Position numbers and translations under genes: made by a program
Assembly: GCA_019722365.1 (NCBI GenBank)
Contig: JADFUC010000750.1
Span: 434,001-498,000, forward strand
DNA from: Lithospermum erythrorhizon
Lineage: Eukaryota > Streptophyta > Magnoliopsida > Boraginales > Boraginaceae
Direction of reading: 5' to 3'
Length of the DNA stretch: 64,000 nt
Notes under the pieces: model-generated
What the model was told of the DNA's origin: nothing
The model's input: the letters and a program-made list of their open reading frames with translations, nothing else
Databases searched by the model: none
Part shown: positions 12,607-23,789 of the stretch, one piece after another
Layout of the letters: each line of letters opens with the position of its first letter
Numbering within the stretch: the first letter of the stretch is position 1

Positions 12607-15152
12607 TCAATTCCAATCTAGTCCTCCAAGATTAGTAGTTCCCATCCCTTCCCATACGTCGTTGCATCCAACTTCTTCATTGTCGACACCTTCCATGTCG
12701 CAATCCCACCAGCCCCCACCATTGGAATCTGTAAACAAATTGACCATAGTTTTCTCATCTATGTTCTTAAGTAGTGATAAAAGAACTGAATAACTATCCA
12801 AGTAGGAACTTACAGTGATTATAAAGAGGCCTTGATTTCTTCCCAATGCCATGTTGTCTTGCCTTGGCTCTTCGATCTGCTCCTGCATCATCTCCAAGAA
12901 CTGCCAGAACCGTCCTAGGTGGTTGACTGGCAACGTCCCCTTACCATAAAAATACAGAAATGTCACTCTGGTGAAAGCAACAACTTGCTAAGAGAAATAG
13001 GCAATATTAAAGCCACTCGTTTGAAAGCAGCTCTGAACAGAATTATCCATCTATATTTCTCCATGTTGAAAACCAGCAAGGGTACCATCTCAGAAGCAAC
13101 CACCCAACACAAATAATACCATCCACGCTGTATTATTAGTAAAATATGATTCTCTATTACTTAAATTATGGAAAGGCCAACTGTTTCAACAACTTATGTG
13201 TAGAAGATTGAGTATTGATTGGTTCAGGAGTAAGAACTTCTATAAAATCATCAGGAAGCAACATAAACTATATAACATGAGCTGAAATTCTGATATCTAT
13301 GTAATAACCGACACAAGTGCTACTCCAAGATGAGTATCGGGTTGTAAGGAACTGATGTTATCAGAGGCCCATACCTTGTTTCCTTTTCCTTGATCGATCT
13401 GTACCATTTGTGGTTGCACTTCTATTTTCATTTTCTCTTAAACTGATATTATCTTTCACCTCGCATTCGGTTTTCTTGAACTGCTCCAACACCACTGCAA
13501 ATGACGGAGAAGACGAAATATTCCCTTCCTCTTTATCTATTTCGACCGTCTCATCTTTATTGCCCTTATCCATCAATCGGTCAGCTACAGGCGATGAAAA
13601 TGGTTGTGCCTTTCCCTACCAAGTACAAATTACTAGCAAAATATGAAATAGCAGAACCACAAGAGATATTTTCATAGTAGAGAAAACAACGAGCAATGAC
13701 TTATGGTAAACTCACATTTCTTCATCCTACATTTTACCGATTCTTGACTCAAAATATCCCACCACTCAATCTTGATCAAAGAATAATTAACTATGAACGA
13801 AAAATGAAACCCAATTATTTATTCAATCTCCATAATTTTCTTTAACCATGAAGTCTAACTAACACAAGAAAATGTTGAAGGTGCAGCCAAATTTGCTACG
13901 AAATAGGGGACTTCGGGAGAAGATCGAGAGTAGATCGGGAGAAAATCGGGAGGAGGTCGGGAGTAGTGCAAGTCCCAACCTCGGAGACTTTTGGAGGCGA
14001 ATGATCTTCGCTTCGAGAGTTCGGGACACTTTATGGTCACGATAAAAGTCAAACCTTGAGTTCGGATGCAACTAATTTAAGGCGGTTTTAAAAGCGGCTT
14101 TTGACGTGATTTCTGTTTTGTTTAAGGTTTTTTTTTAGACTATGGCACTGTGGCACATATATATAGGTGTTATGAGGTTTTTAGCATGTGTGTTTGATAC
14201 CCACGCTGATGATTGGAAATCAGCTAGTTTAGAATAGGGAGAAATTTATTTTTATTCTTAGAAATTGTAAGGGAGTTTATCGTAATTAGCGATAGAAGTT
14301 GTAAAAAGGTAATGAGAGGTTATTGGAAATATATGAGAGATTTGTAATTGGAGTTTTCGTGTGAAAAAAGCATCCCAGTTGAGAGGAGTCGTTGAATAGG
14401 GTTAGCAGTGCTTTAACGTCTTACGTGATAATGATAATGGATGCAGCGGTACATTAACAATCTTCTAATTTAATTTCGCATTAGTTTTGGTGAACAATAG
14501 AAGATCGGACAAATCGGGAGGTCCCGAGGTCACGTCTGGTCAGATAAGCGCGGCGAGTTCGAGCAGGACCTCAGTGCTCTTGTTCAACATTTTCAATCTT
14601 CTGCTGTTCAACATTTTTTACGTTTTGACATATTTAAATTAGTGTTATCTGTCGATTTTAGTGAGATTAGCGTCACGATGTAGGTAATTGGGATAATTGT
14701 CGATCTGCAGTGTGCAGTTATGGTATATGATTCTAACAGAAAATAACTAGTTAACCACTAGGGTCAACCTAATCCCCACGTAATATTAATCGCAATATAT
14801 GATTTTCGGCTTTCGAGTACTTGCAATAAAAATGATTTAATTTTTTTAGAAAAATAAAATAACTAGCAATGAAGTATACCTGAACTGACCCGTGCAGCAT
14901 AGAGCCTCCATTCAACTTCTTGTTAAGGAAATCTGACAAAGAAATACGAGAACCCTTTTCATTTCTCTTAATTTCTGCTTCTTTAACCAACTCATTCGAC
15001 CTGCATAAAATGTATAATAAAAACAACAATAAATTTAATTATGAGTATGTCCCAAATTGGTTGTCTGATTTTGAGTTTTACCTGCGGAAAATAAATGTTG
15101 AAGGAATTGAGCGTTGACCCTTTAGCCTTATCAGTGGTTGTTTTGAGTTCAT
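12607..15152 (-). CDS. Conserved plant protein of unknown function, 226 aa, five exons
   Basis: Exons on the minus strand: 15152-15082, 15000-14880, 13615-13375, 12939-12814, 12728-12607, summing to 681 nt with consistent phases. It starts MNSKQPLIRLKGQRS and ends in an acidic tail with WWDCDMEGVDNEEVG and VWEGMGTTNLGGLDWN. I recall this C-terminal block from uncharacterised proteins of many flowering plants, but know no function. Exon 2 carries SRISLSDFLNKKLNGGS. Exon 3 is acidic and then basic (SRKRKQ), a possible nuclear signal. There is no signal peptide or membrane segment. The exon 4 acceptor (TATGGTAAG|GGG) is the weakest junction; it was chosen because it alone keeps the downstream frame VLAVLGDD...SRPLYNH. 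Intron 2 (1.26 kb) holds a CpG-rich patch and is probably transposon-invaded. Confidence 0.8.
13880..14590. repeat. CpG-rich, short-motif patch inside intron 2 of the 226-aa gene
   Basis: At 13909-13965 the motif ATCGGGAG(A) recurs at short intervals, and about 14,490-14,580 has further CGGGAGGTCCCGAGG-type strings. The composition differs sharply from the surrounding AT-rich intron. It is probably a fragment of a decayed element; no coding homology was recognised. Confidence 0.4.
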
Positions 15153-16949
15153 CTTGGTGGTGGTGGTGGGGTGGGGAAGTTTTTGTTCATCAATTTTCTT
15201 GATTTTATGGCGCCAATAGTTTGAACCTTTGGGGGTAACTTAAATTAAATGAAAGGGTTGTAACATTCGAACTATAAAAATGTTTTTTTTTTTAATGTTG
15301 ATGTGATTTTTGTAAACTTAAAAAGTTCAAACTTTACAAATACATTTTGATGGGAGTAGCAAATTTAAACCTTTCTACGATACATGTAAAATTGAAAACA
15401 TGCTTAGTATATGACTACTGGAGTTATCGATCTGCCGATTATCAGCATCGGAGCGATCTTACGTAGAGTAATAAAATAAAAACTGTCTTCAAAAATGGCA
15501 ATGACAACGATACTTATCGATTCGATTGTCGATATAGCGCTGGAATGCGAGCAATTTGTCAGGTGAAGAATTTGGTATGATCTGAGAGTACAATAAGAGC
15601 TTTTACGAATGCATTCGGTCCACTTTTCACGTATGATACAGTGCATCTTGTAAAATAATCCAATGCATTCGATTAGAAACTTTTGCTACCATTTTGGGCA
15701 GTGAATCTTATATAACGATGTCGATAATTAAAGCACCCCATCGTCGAATGATATACCGCTTTGAAAGTTTTTATTTACGTAAAGGAAACAATATCTTTTT
15801 GAATTTTGTCGCGCCTCATTTATTCTTTCCTTAAAGCATTAGAGGCGGATGATGTAACGTCATGGCTTGACATTGATTGCCGTACCTTATGAAATAAATA
15901 AATTAAAGAAAAAAAACTTTGCCATTTTGAAATATGGATATTGTTTTCAAGTGTCAAGGTTGGTTGGTTTTGAATTTGGTTAAATATGATATTTAGCACC
16001 GAGTCGAATATTGAGGTGTATATTTCATACAACTTAGTGCATCGCTCTCGAACATGATCATTTTGTGTTCATCGATGTTTTCACTAATACAAAAGTTGTT
16101 AATATGATAAAATGAGGTAGTTTAGTGGAGAAAGATCTGACGTTTAAATTTCCCAAAGATCAACCCTACCGGGAACTTTTTCTAGGTAATCAAGTACATA
16201 TTTAAATTGATTTGAGGCGTATTTATGAATATAAGCTGAAAGCAATGTAAATGTGAAGAATAATAAATAAGGAAAAGTCTTTTGTTATTTGTATAATCGT
16301 GTAAGAATCTGTCTGATGAGTTGTCATTTATAGAACGCTGAGAATCTGATAATAAACAACTGAAGTAAGCTTGGTAAATATGTGGCTGGTTAACTGTACC
16401 GTCAATTATTCATTTAACTGATAATAGCTTAATTTAGTTAATGAGCGTCATATATTATTTATTTCAATAACAATATATCTATATAATATATAACTTATAA
16501 AAGGTGGATAACGTAGTTGGAAGAAATTTTGTAATGTACAGAATTAGCGCCGAATGCAATGAATTATAACACGTCAATGATTATTAAATTTGATAATATT
16601 AAATATGATAGAGAATTTAAAAGTACTTTAAACATAAAAATACTTGGCACGATTTTTGATGTTCAAACTCTTTAATATTCATTAAAATGGTTTAATGAAT
16701 TTAAATCAATAATTTACATCAGTAAGCTTTATTTTTATGTTATAATTATTTTTTAATAAAAGTGTGAAAGCAGAAGCGGCTATTTAAAAAAAATCATAGA
16801 AGGTCTTTGTCTTGGGTGTCTTTTTTGGTAAATTTCGGCTAAGAATTAGAGTCTTGAAATGCCAGGTGGCTGTAACTGAGTGGAGTGTGGGTTCGGCTAC
16901 CATGATCGTTTTTATGTAGAAAATGGAAGGCGTTTATTTTAGGTTTTGA

Positions 16950-17985
16950 ATCTTAAGCGTTGTTTGTTTCGTTCAATGTGATTACATATTTATATAATTA
17001 AATTTAATTGCAAAGATTTACCCCGACTTTGAGAAATTTAATAATATTAAATATAATTTATGTGTCCCTCTTTACATTGTTAGAAAAAATTGATATATTT
17101 ATGATGAAAGCATGAGCTTGTGTCTATGGTAGAAAGTTATACATTGTAAGAATAATAATAATATTTAAAATTAATATACAATTTATTAAATAAATAATTT
17201 TAGGAATAATATGATTTGAGTGAAATAACATCATTAATTTAAGTATTTTTATAGTGAAATATATGATGTAATATATTTAAGAAAAATAAAAAAATAAAAG
17301 CAAGTTCAATATAATACTACGTGACTTATTAAAAAAATAGATATAATTATTTTCTTATGAGGTATCATTAGATATAAAATATCTCTTTGAAAGAGTTATA
17401 TCTTGTGTGCATTGACTCTTAATAATATATTATATCATTTTAAATGGGTTATACTTAAATCACTTTATATCTATAACCTTATATATATTATAATATTTTT
17501 TAATGCGAACAAAAAGCCATTTCTTTATTTTTTGAATGCCCTAAATAGCTTTGGTTTCGTTCAACGTGATTGCATATTTTTATAAATAAATTTGTTTAAA
17601 ATATTAATTTGATTAAAAAAGATTTATTGGCAACCATATTTATGTTTGGCTTTGAGAATTTGTAAGGTTATTAAATTTCATTTATATGTCCACTCTTACA
17701 TAGTTGGAGAAAATTTTAATATTTTTTATAATGAAAGATACTACTTAATTGATCACAACTAAAAGAAAGTTGTATATTGTAGTAATAATCTTTAAAAATT
17801 AAAATAAAATATGAGTTGTCTAATATACTTTAAGTGATACAAGAAAGTTAGAGGCAATTTCAATATTTTTTATAGTGAGATATATGACCTAATGTATATT
17901 ATGAAAAGAAAAAGAAAATAATAAGTAAAATATAATAATATATTAATTTATTTTCTTATAGAGGTATATTTTTTTAATTCAATAA
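16950..17985 (+). repeat. Diverged tandem duplication of about 0.4 kb
   Basis: About 16,960-17,370 and about 17,545-17,985 share ordered blocks. These include GTTTCGTTCAA(T/C)GTGATT(A/G)CATATTT, CTTTGAGAA, TTATGTGTCC/TATATGTCC then CTCTT(T)ACAT, a GAAAGTT(A)TA block, TTTTTATAGTGA(A/G)ATATATGA and ATT(T)ATTTTCTTAT. The period is about 0.59 kb. No coding capacity is evident, and many indels show that it is old. Confidence 0.65.
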
Positions 17986-19376
17986 TATAAAGAAAAAAAA
18001 TATCAATAAAGATGTATATAAATTTTATGTTACATAATTTAATGAAAATTAAACTCATTAAGTTTGAGGCGTAAAATGAAATCTAGATTCTTTTAGTATT
18101 TGGAGTAAATTAAAAAAATCATTCATAGCTTAATTAATACTATTTACATTGCTTTGACACAAACAATTCTCAAATGTTTTTATTTTGATAGATTGAATTT
18201 ACTTTATTTAGGATCTGATAAATTCTTAAGAGCCGTTACTGCTTGAACACAATCTATGAGACAGGTGTGAAATCTTGGTAAGTACTTATATACTCACTCG
18301 ATAAATTTCTTACGTCGTAAGGTAAAAAGTATTAGAGCTTAATTAATATTACTAATATATCCTAAAAGGTACTTTGTAAAAAATATTTTAGTGTCATGTG
18401 AAAACAAAAATCTTTTTTTATTAAGAATTTGAAAGTGAAAAGATCGAATAAAGTTATATTTGAATTCTATCGATCGATTATAAAAAGTAGAAATTTTCTA
18501 CGTGATCGAGTAAATTGGGATGAAGGGGTATTATTAACTTTTGATATATTATATTTCACGTAGTCTAATCGATTTAGGTTAATTTTTCTTTGATAGGTTG
18601 AGTTTGTTTTAACTTTGGATGGAATAGCAGTTGAAAGAACTTCGGCGTTGTTGTCTGTAATCTTGATATAATTGAGTAAGAATCTTGATAATTGCCTCGT
18701 TTCTTAATGGCACAACATATATTGATTATTATTTTATATTTTACATAAATCTTGTGCAATTTGACTTGTACATGCTAATGAATATATATTAGTTTTATGA
18801 TTTTTGAAAAAAAATTATTATGTATTCATTAGTTGTTTTTATTTAGTAGATTATATTTTTTTTAGGATGAAATCAGTTCCTAAACTTTTTTCCTCTTATA
18901 ATTGATTCTCCAAAAATTAGTAAGAATCTCAAATACGTATATTTTCATTTTGAAGTTACCAATTATATTATATGCATTTTGTTTATATTTTTATGCAATT
19001 ATATACTAATAATATATGATTCTTATTATTAATATATCATATATGTTTTTAAAATTAAAAAACTATTGAAATGGTCTCGATGATTATTTAACTTTAACTT
19101 TGATGACTTTTGTTTGAAACTGACGTTACGGTATAGAATAAAATAAAGTGCGTGAATAGAAATGAAAGACCCATGCAAGCAATTTGCGAATAAAAGCTTG
19201 CCAATTTAAATAAACTGTCCTGCGAATCGAAAACTCTTGAAAATCTTTTCGTCCCAATCATCTAAGCTACAAAATGGACAAAATTGAGCTCTGTCAGCAA
19301 CTCAGCATTCTTCACCATCTGATAAAGCATAATTTCTTTCAAAATAATTGTAAACGTTAAAAACCAACTATTTATA

Positions 19377-19430
19377 TTGATAATAATAATAATAATATTA
19401 GTAATAATAATAACAATAAGCATAGGTAAA
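19377..19430. repeat. (TAA)n-type microsatellite
   Basis: An interrupted run of AATAATAAT and related triplets. An ORF across it translates to low-complexity Ile/Leu and is not a gene. Confidence 0.85.
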
Positions 19431-20497
19431 ATATGTATTTTTTTCCATTTTTATTTTGATCTATATTTATCATTTAATAAATTAATTATTTATATTTTAT
19501 TACTATTTTATTATTATGATTATTACATGTTAAAAGTTATTAATTCAAAACTACAAGCTTAAATATCATTGTATTAAAATATTATAATGCATTGATTCGT
19601 AAATAAATGGATAGAGAATTATATTAAAGCATTATTATAAAATAAATGGATAGAGAAATTATGTTTTTTAAGTTATTAAATCCTGGATTCTGACTTTTTG
19701 GTATTCGTTACCGGTAGGCAGAAGGAAAAACAACGTAATATAGCTTGAAGGTGAAACAAATGCCAGTATGAACAAAAGCATAAAAATATGTCTTTGCGTG
19801 AAGTTTGAGAGCACGAGCACGATTCACAATTTTTTTTAAACAAGTTAAATAAGAGGTAAAAGATACTTACTTAAATTTAACATAAAATGCAATAAGTATG
19901 TAACTTTTCTTATTATGGTAATGATGTAGTAGAAAATATGATGATAACAACTTTAAATATGAGCTTAGAAATTTCATTCACTTATTATTGTATCGAAAAA
20001 GTAAGCCAAGTTACGTAAGAAAAATATGTTTAAGTTTAGTTGACTCGTTTATCTATCTTATAATCTTCTTATTTCTGCGATAAAGATGAAATGAATAATG
20101 CAATATTAAATATTGTTTGAATAAAGCTAGATATGTAGATTATCGAAAATATGTAAAGCGATTTGCTTGAATATTTTTTAGATGTTGAATATGAGATAAA
20201 TACGGTTGTTAAATATCTACAATTGTTATTTAGCAAAAGACTAATAATAATATAAAAGCGTCTATTTTGATTTGTCTCATCGTATTAGAATTAAATAAAT
20301 ATTTATCCCGGCAATATAAGTAATTAAAAATCACATTTTAAATTATGCGTGAATTTTTTCTATATTTCTTAGCAAATTAGGCATCATTAAGATGATAATC
20401 TTCATGAATTGATAAATGATTATTGTTTACCGTCGTATGTTTAGCGTCTAACAATACTTAATTTACTAGTATAGGAAAATATCTTAAACAAGCATAG

Positions 20498-22575
20498 TTA
20501 TATTTCCTTGAGACCATCCGAGAAAAGTGATGAGAAAATTTCCATCTTTTTGTTTGAAAAACACAAACCAATATCAACATCTCCAGGCTCTTTACCAGTA
20601 GCAATGAATGTAACCCCTGACTCAAAATTCAACACCAGTTCAACCTTTTTAGCCTTCCCCCATCCAAAATCCAAACATAGAAAATCAATTCGAGGGGATC
20701 CAGATACCCCGACGAATTGTTTAAATATCTCCCTGAGGGGATCCATTCTTCTGCACCCTTAAAAATCCCCTCTTCATTTTGCAATCTTTCATGAATGGTT
20801 TCAGCAATCAACTCAGCTGCAACCAGCAATCCATTATCGCCTTTGAGTTGGCTAGCGTTTGCAGTTGTGCCACAAAATGCTATACAGTTTCCAAAATAAT
20901 TCACTGGGATTCTTGGCTTGGAACGCCCCCGAGCATCAGCTGAGAAGGCGAAAAGATACACAGGATCCTCCTCATCAGGGTCAACAATTGCACCGGTAGC
21001 ATGAGTTGTCGCTATACATTTCCATATGTAAGCGCATATAACAGTGAATGTCGATATATGTGGCAAAGATAGACCAGTGATCACAAAACTTTTCAGTTTT
21101 TGGACATCATTTTTGCCAAGTACAAATGTTTCCTGCACCAATTCATTTTCGATTGGTGCAATGGGAGGAGGAGGAGCTGATTCTTGATTATCAGCCTCCG
21201 GTTTCTTGTTACTTTTCATTTGATTCCAGAAAATATCGCGTAATTCATCCGTTTCTTTCATCACAGATCGATCATATAATGGCATTAGCTCGGATGGGAG
21301 TGATGAAGTGGAAATTTCATCTAGTTGAGATAGATACGCCCAGGCCTGGAGAAAAGCGCGGACAGAACTACCATCCACGACAACATGATGAGCATTTAAC
21401 CCGATACAGATTCCAGTTTCTGGAAATAATGTCACCTAAAATGCAACCAGGAGTATAAGACCATGGATTGAAATTGGGCAATGATGCTACATTGCTATTA
21501 CATCTACAAATTCATTAGCAGCTTAAACAACAACATTTATGCAGACAGTTCAAGTGTTCGACGTTTCTTGGATGGAATGTGAGCGAATTTTCAAAATGTT
21601 CTGTTATCGAGTTACTGTTTAGTCCCATAGTTTGTGAGTTATAATTTAATCTAACAATTTAACAACATTCATAATAATGTTTTTTCCCAAACTTTAACAA
21701 CAATGTATTTTCACTTCTTTATCTAATTTATGGAATGTGAACGATGTATGGAGTCAAATATTTATATTATGGTTGTTGGATATAATGAAACAAATCAAAG
21801 TAACTCATCATTACAGTATTTTCACTTATTTATCTAATGTGAAATAATATATGGTATTTAAGCTCATTTTGGTCGATTAGTAAACAACCTATCTATACTC
21901 ACAATAAGGTTGGATGCAATCCGACCATTTAGTCTGCTTAGGCCACACTTCTTTAAAAGACATTGGTGCATCTTGTCGTCCTCTCAACGAAAACTTGCGG
22001 CTAAATTCAAACATATGTAACAATGTTGTTCCACCTAGAGGGGGACAGACTAAGTATGGGTCCAGATAATTATAGTTCAAGGTTGGTTGGGAAAATCATA
22101 TTACCTGGAGAGTAAGCAAGGGTGAGATAGTGGAACCAGAAGCATCAACATATGGTGGAGGCCTTTCAGTTGCAAGTAAACGAAACTCAGAACAGTTTCT
22201 TGCATGATTACCAGCAAGATCATAAAAAAGCTCAACAGAACATGACTCAGAAAAAGTTAATGAAACTGAGTCACCATCATTGTACACAAACTCAGGTTTC
22301 TTGTCAGAATCTAAATTAGGGATGACTAACTTTCCAGCCAAAATGAAGAAATGGTTTAGAGTTTGTGCAAGAGAATTCTTGAGCTTGGGAATAATGGTAT
22401 CCATGAAATGGGATTTTGAGAAGGAACATTCATAGAAGTAGAGGCTGTTTGCAGGCCAAGAATTGATCATTAACATGTCAATGAAAGTAAGAGGAAGAGA
22501 TGTTTCAGAAACTGAACTTGGTTGTGGTGATATTTGACATTGCTCAATCACACTTACTTTGGTTGTGACAGCCAT
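20498..22575 (-). CDS. BAHD acyltransferase, flavonoid/phenolic glucoside malonyltransferase type, frameshifted near C terminus
   Basis: Family enzymes transfer malonyl or aromatic acyl groups from CoA to flavonoid or phenolic glucosides in the cytosol. Exon 1 is 22575-22105 (157 aa, CAG|GTAATA). Exon 2 starts at 21435 (TTTTAG|GTGACA) after a 669-bp intron. N-terminal ISPQPSSVSETSLPLTF is typical of the anthocyanin malonyltransferase clade. The catalytic HXXXD is HVVVD, at about residues 174-178. The clade marker YFGNC is present in VNYFGNCIAFC. The DFGWG motif exists (LDFGWGKAKKVEL) but in a different frame from the catalytic part: the frame must shift once within about 20,744-20,755, just after the GAEE codons. 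As read, the protein would lose DFGWG and end in about 40 unrelated residues. The C terminus in the second frame ends at the TAA at 20498. Either a recent lesion or a sequence error; total length otherwise matches the family (about 450 aa). The substrate cannot be told. Confidence 0.85.
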
Positions 22576-22612
22576 AGAATGATGACAGAATTATTCACAA
22601 TACTTCAAAAAT

Positions 22613-22620
22613 GATTTATA
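22613..22620 (-). promoter_or_regulatory. Possible TATA box of the BAHD gene
   Basis: TATAAATC on the minus strand, about 38 bp upstream of the ATG at 22575. The spacing is short, so this is tentative. Confidence 0.3.
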
Positions 22621-22790
22621 GACAATAAAATGTTGTAAATTTTAAGGAATTCATTTAATGTTGCTGTCAATAGTGGAACCTGAATTTTTTGTCCAATCTA
22701 CTAGTACATTTTTATGTGGTCCTGTGATGTTAACCAGTGCAATTGGTTGCATGATTGGCAAAAATAATTCACAATGGTTCAGTGGAGTAT

Positions 22791-22854
22791 ATGAAAGGGG
22801 TAGGTGAAAATTATTGCATACAATGAAAGGGGTAGGCGAAAATTATTGCATACA
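22791..22854. repeat. 32-bp tandem repeat, two units
   Basis: ATGAAAGGGGTAGG(T/C)GAAAA plus 12 further bases occurs twice back to back (22791-22822 and 22823-22854) with a single T/C difference. It lies about 215 bp upstream of the BAHD start. Confidence 0.9.
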
Positions 22855-23122
22855 ATGAGAAGATTTATTTTGCAAACTAACAATACCAGCTAGTAATAAA
22901 TTACCCGACTAATCAGTAAGAAATTTAACTTGGAAGAATTAATGCTCGCTTTTCATCATGGACTCCAACGTCAGAGACATGTTTCACGTGAGAGTAGAGA
23001 CGTTCATTGGCAATGCCATGCACAGATTAGCATTTTTTTTTATAACATATGAATTAAACAAATCGAATTCAGTAAAAATTGTCTCTTCCATTGACGTCTT
23101 ATTAGTATTGCCAACCGTGTAC

Positions 23123-23260
23123 TGATCTATTATGACCGTCAAATTAGTAGTCTATATTATTTGTCCACATATTCTTTGAAATTTCAAAGATTAGGTTAAG
23201 GTTGTATATTTAATAGCGCATGTAACAGGAATAACGATAACGAGAGAGTTTATTATTTTA
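23123..23260 (+). repeat. Left LTR (conserved part) of the 23-kb copia element
   Basis: Shares TATTATGACCGTC, TAGTCTATATT, TTGTCCA(C)ATATTCTTT, AGGTTA, GCGCATGTA, GGAATAACGA and GAGTTTATTATTTTA with 27755-27893. Confidence 0.75.
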
Positions 23261-23789
23261 CGTGGAATTGGAAATTTAATGCAATTTGAGGCCTGGAATA
23301 TACTCTCTTTTCTTGTTAACTTTTAGAACCCGCCCCCGCCATGACCCGTCCAACTGAAATCCCCGCGTACATGACAGAAACACCCGATTGGCTCGGCGAT
23401 TCCCTCGTGCGAAATCGATCGCTACTTTTTATTTAAGTTCTCTTGATAACCCGAGTACTATAATTAGCAATCTTTGTTGTGTTCTTGGATCTATTGAGTA
23501 GTTGAGTCCCGAATCTGCGTTTATGCGTTGATTGCTAAGTAGAAAATTTGGGTTTTGTGATAGTTCGGTTAGAAAAACCCATCGTTTGGACCTCTGATTC
23601 TTTATTTGGAGATGTGTTGGTATCTTTGTTGATGGATTTTGAACAGTTATTTCAAATCCGCCGGGAAGGCGTACTTTGAGGGAAGCGTTGTGGATTGTCT
23701 TCTGGCTTGTCGCTTTGATGTTGGTAGTGAAAGGTACTAAATGCTTGGCCGATTAAGTTCTGCGTTGACCGATTTATGCTCATCGGCCA

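Larger units (their letters stand above)
15153..20497. other. Gene-free AT-rich intergenic region
   Basis: No ORF resembles a known protein. It contains the tandem duplication at 16.95-17.98 kb and a TAA-type microsatellite at 19,377-19,430. It separates two minus-strand genes: it lies upstream of the 226-aa gene and downstream of the BAHD gene. A poly-purine G/T track just after 15,150 (GGTGGTGGTGGTGGGG) lies in the 5' leader of the 226-aa gene. Confidence 0.6.

Noticed and set aside
12607..12966. 119-aa continuous minus-strand ORF as a single-exon protein
   Set aside because: It reads through an intron and joins two exons in the wrong frame. The spliced model gives the conserved GIGKKSRPLYNH and WWDCDMEG order instead.
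21126..21458. 110-aa plus-strand ORF
   Set aside because: Antisense to BAHD exon 2, no similarity to a known family.
21889..22080. Possible extra exon of the BAHD gene (63-aa minus-strand ORF)
   Set aside because: Exon 1 (LLTLQ|) joins directly to exon 2 (|VTLFPE) as in homologues, so this ORF lies within the intron.
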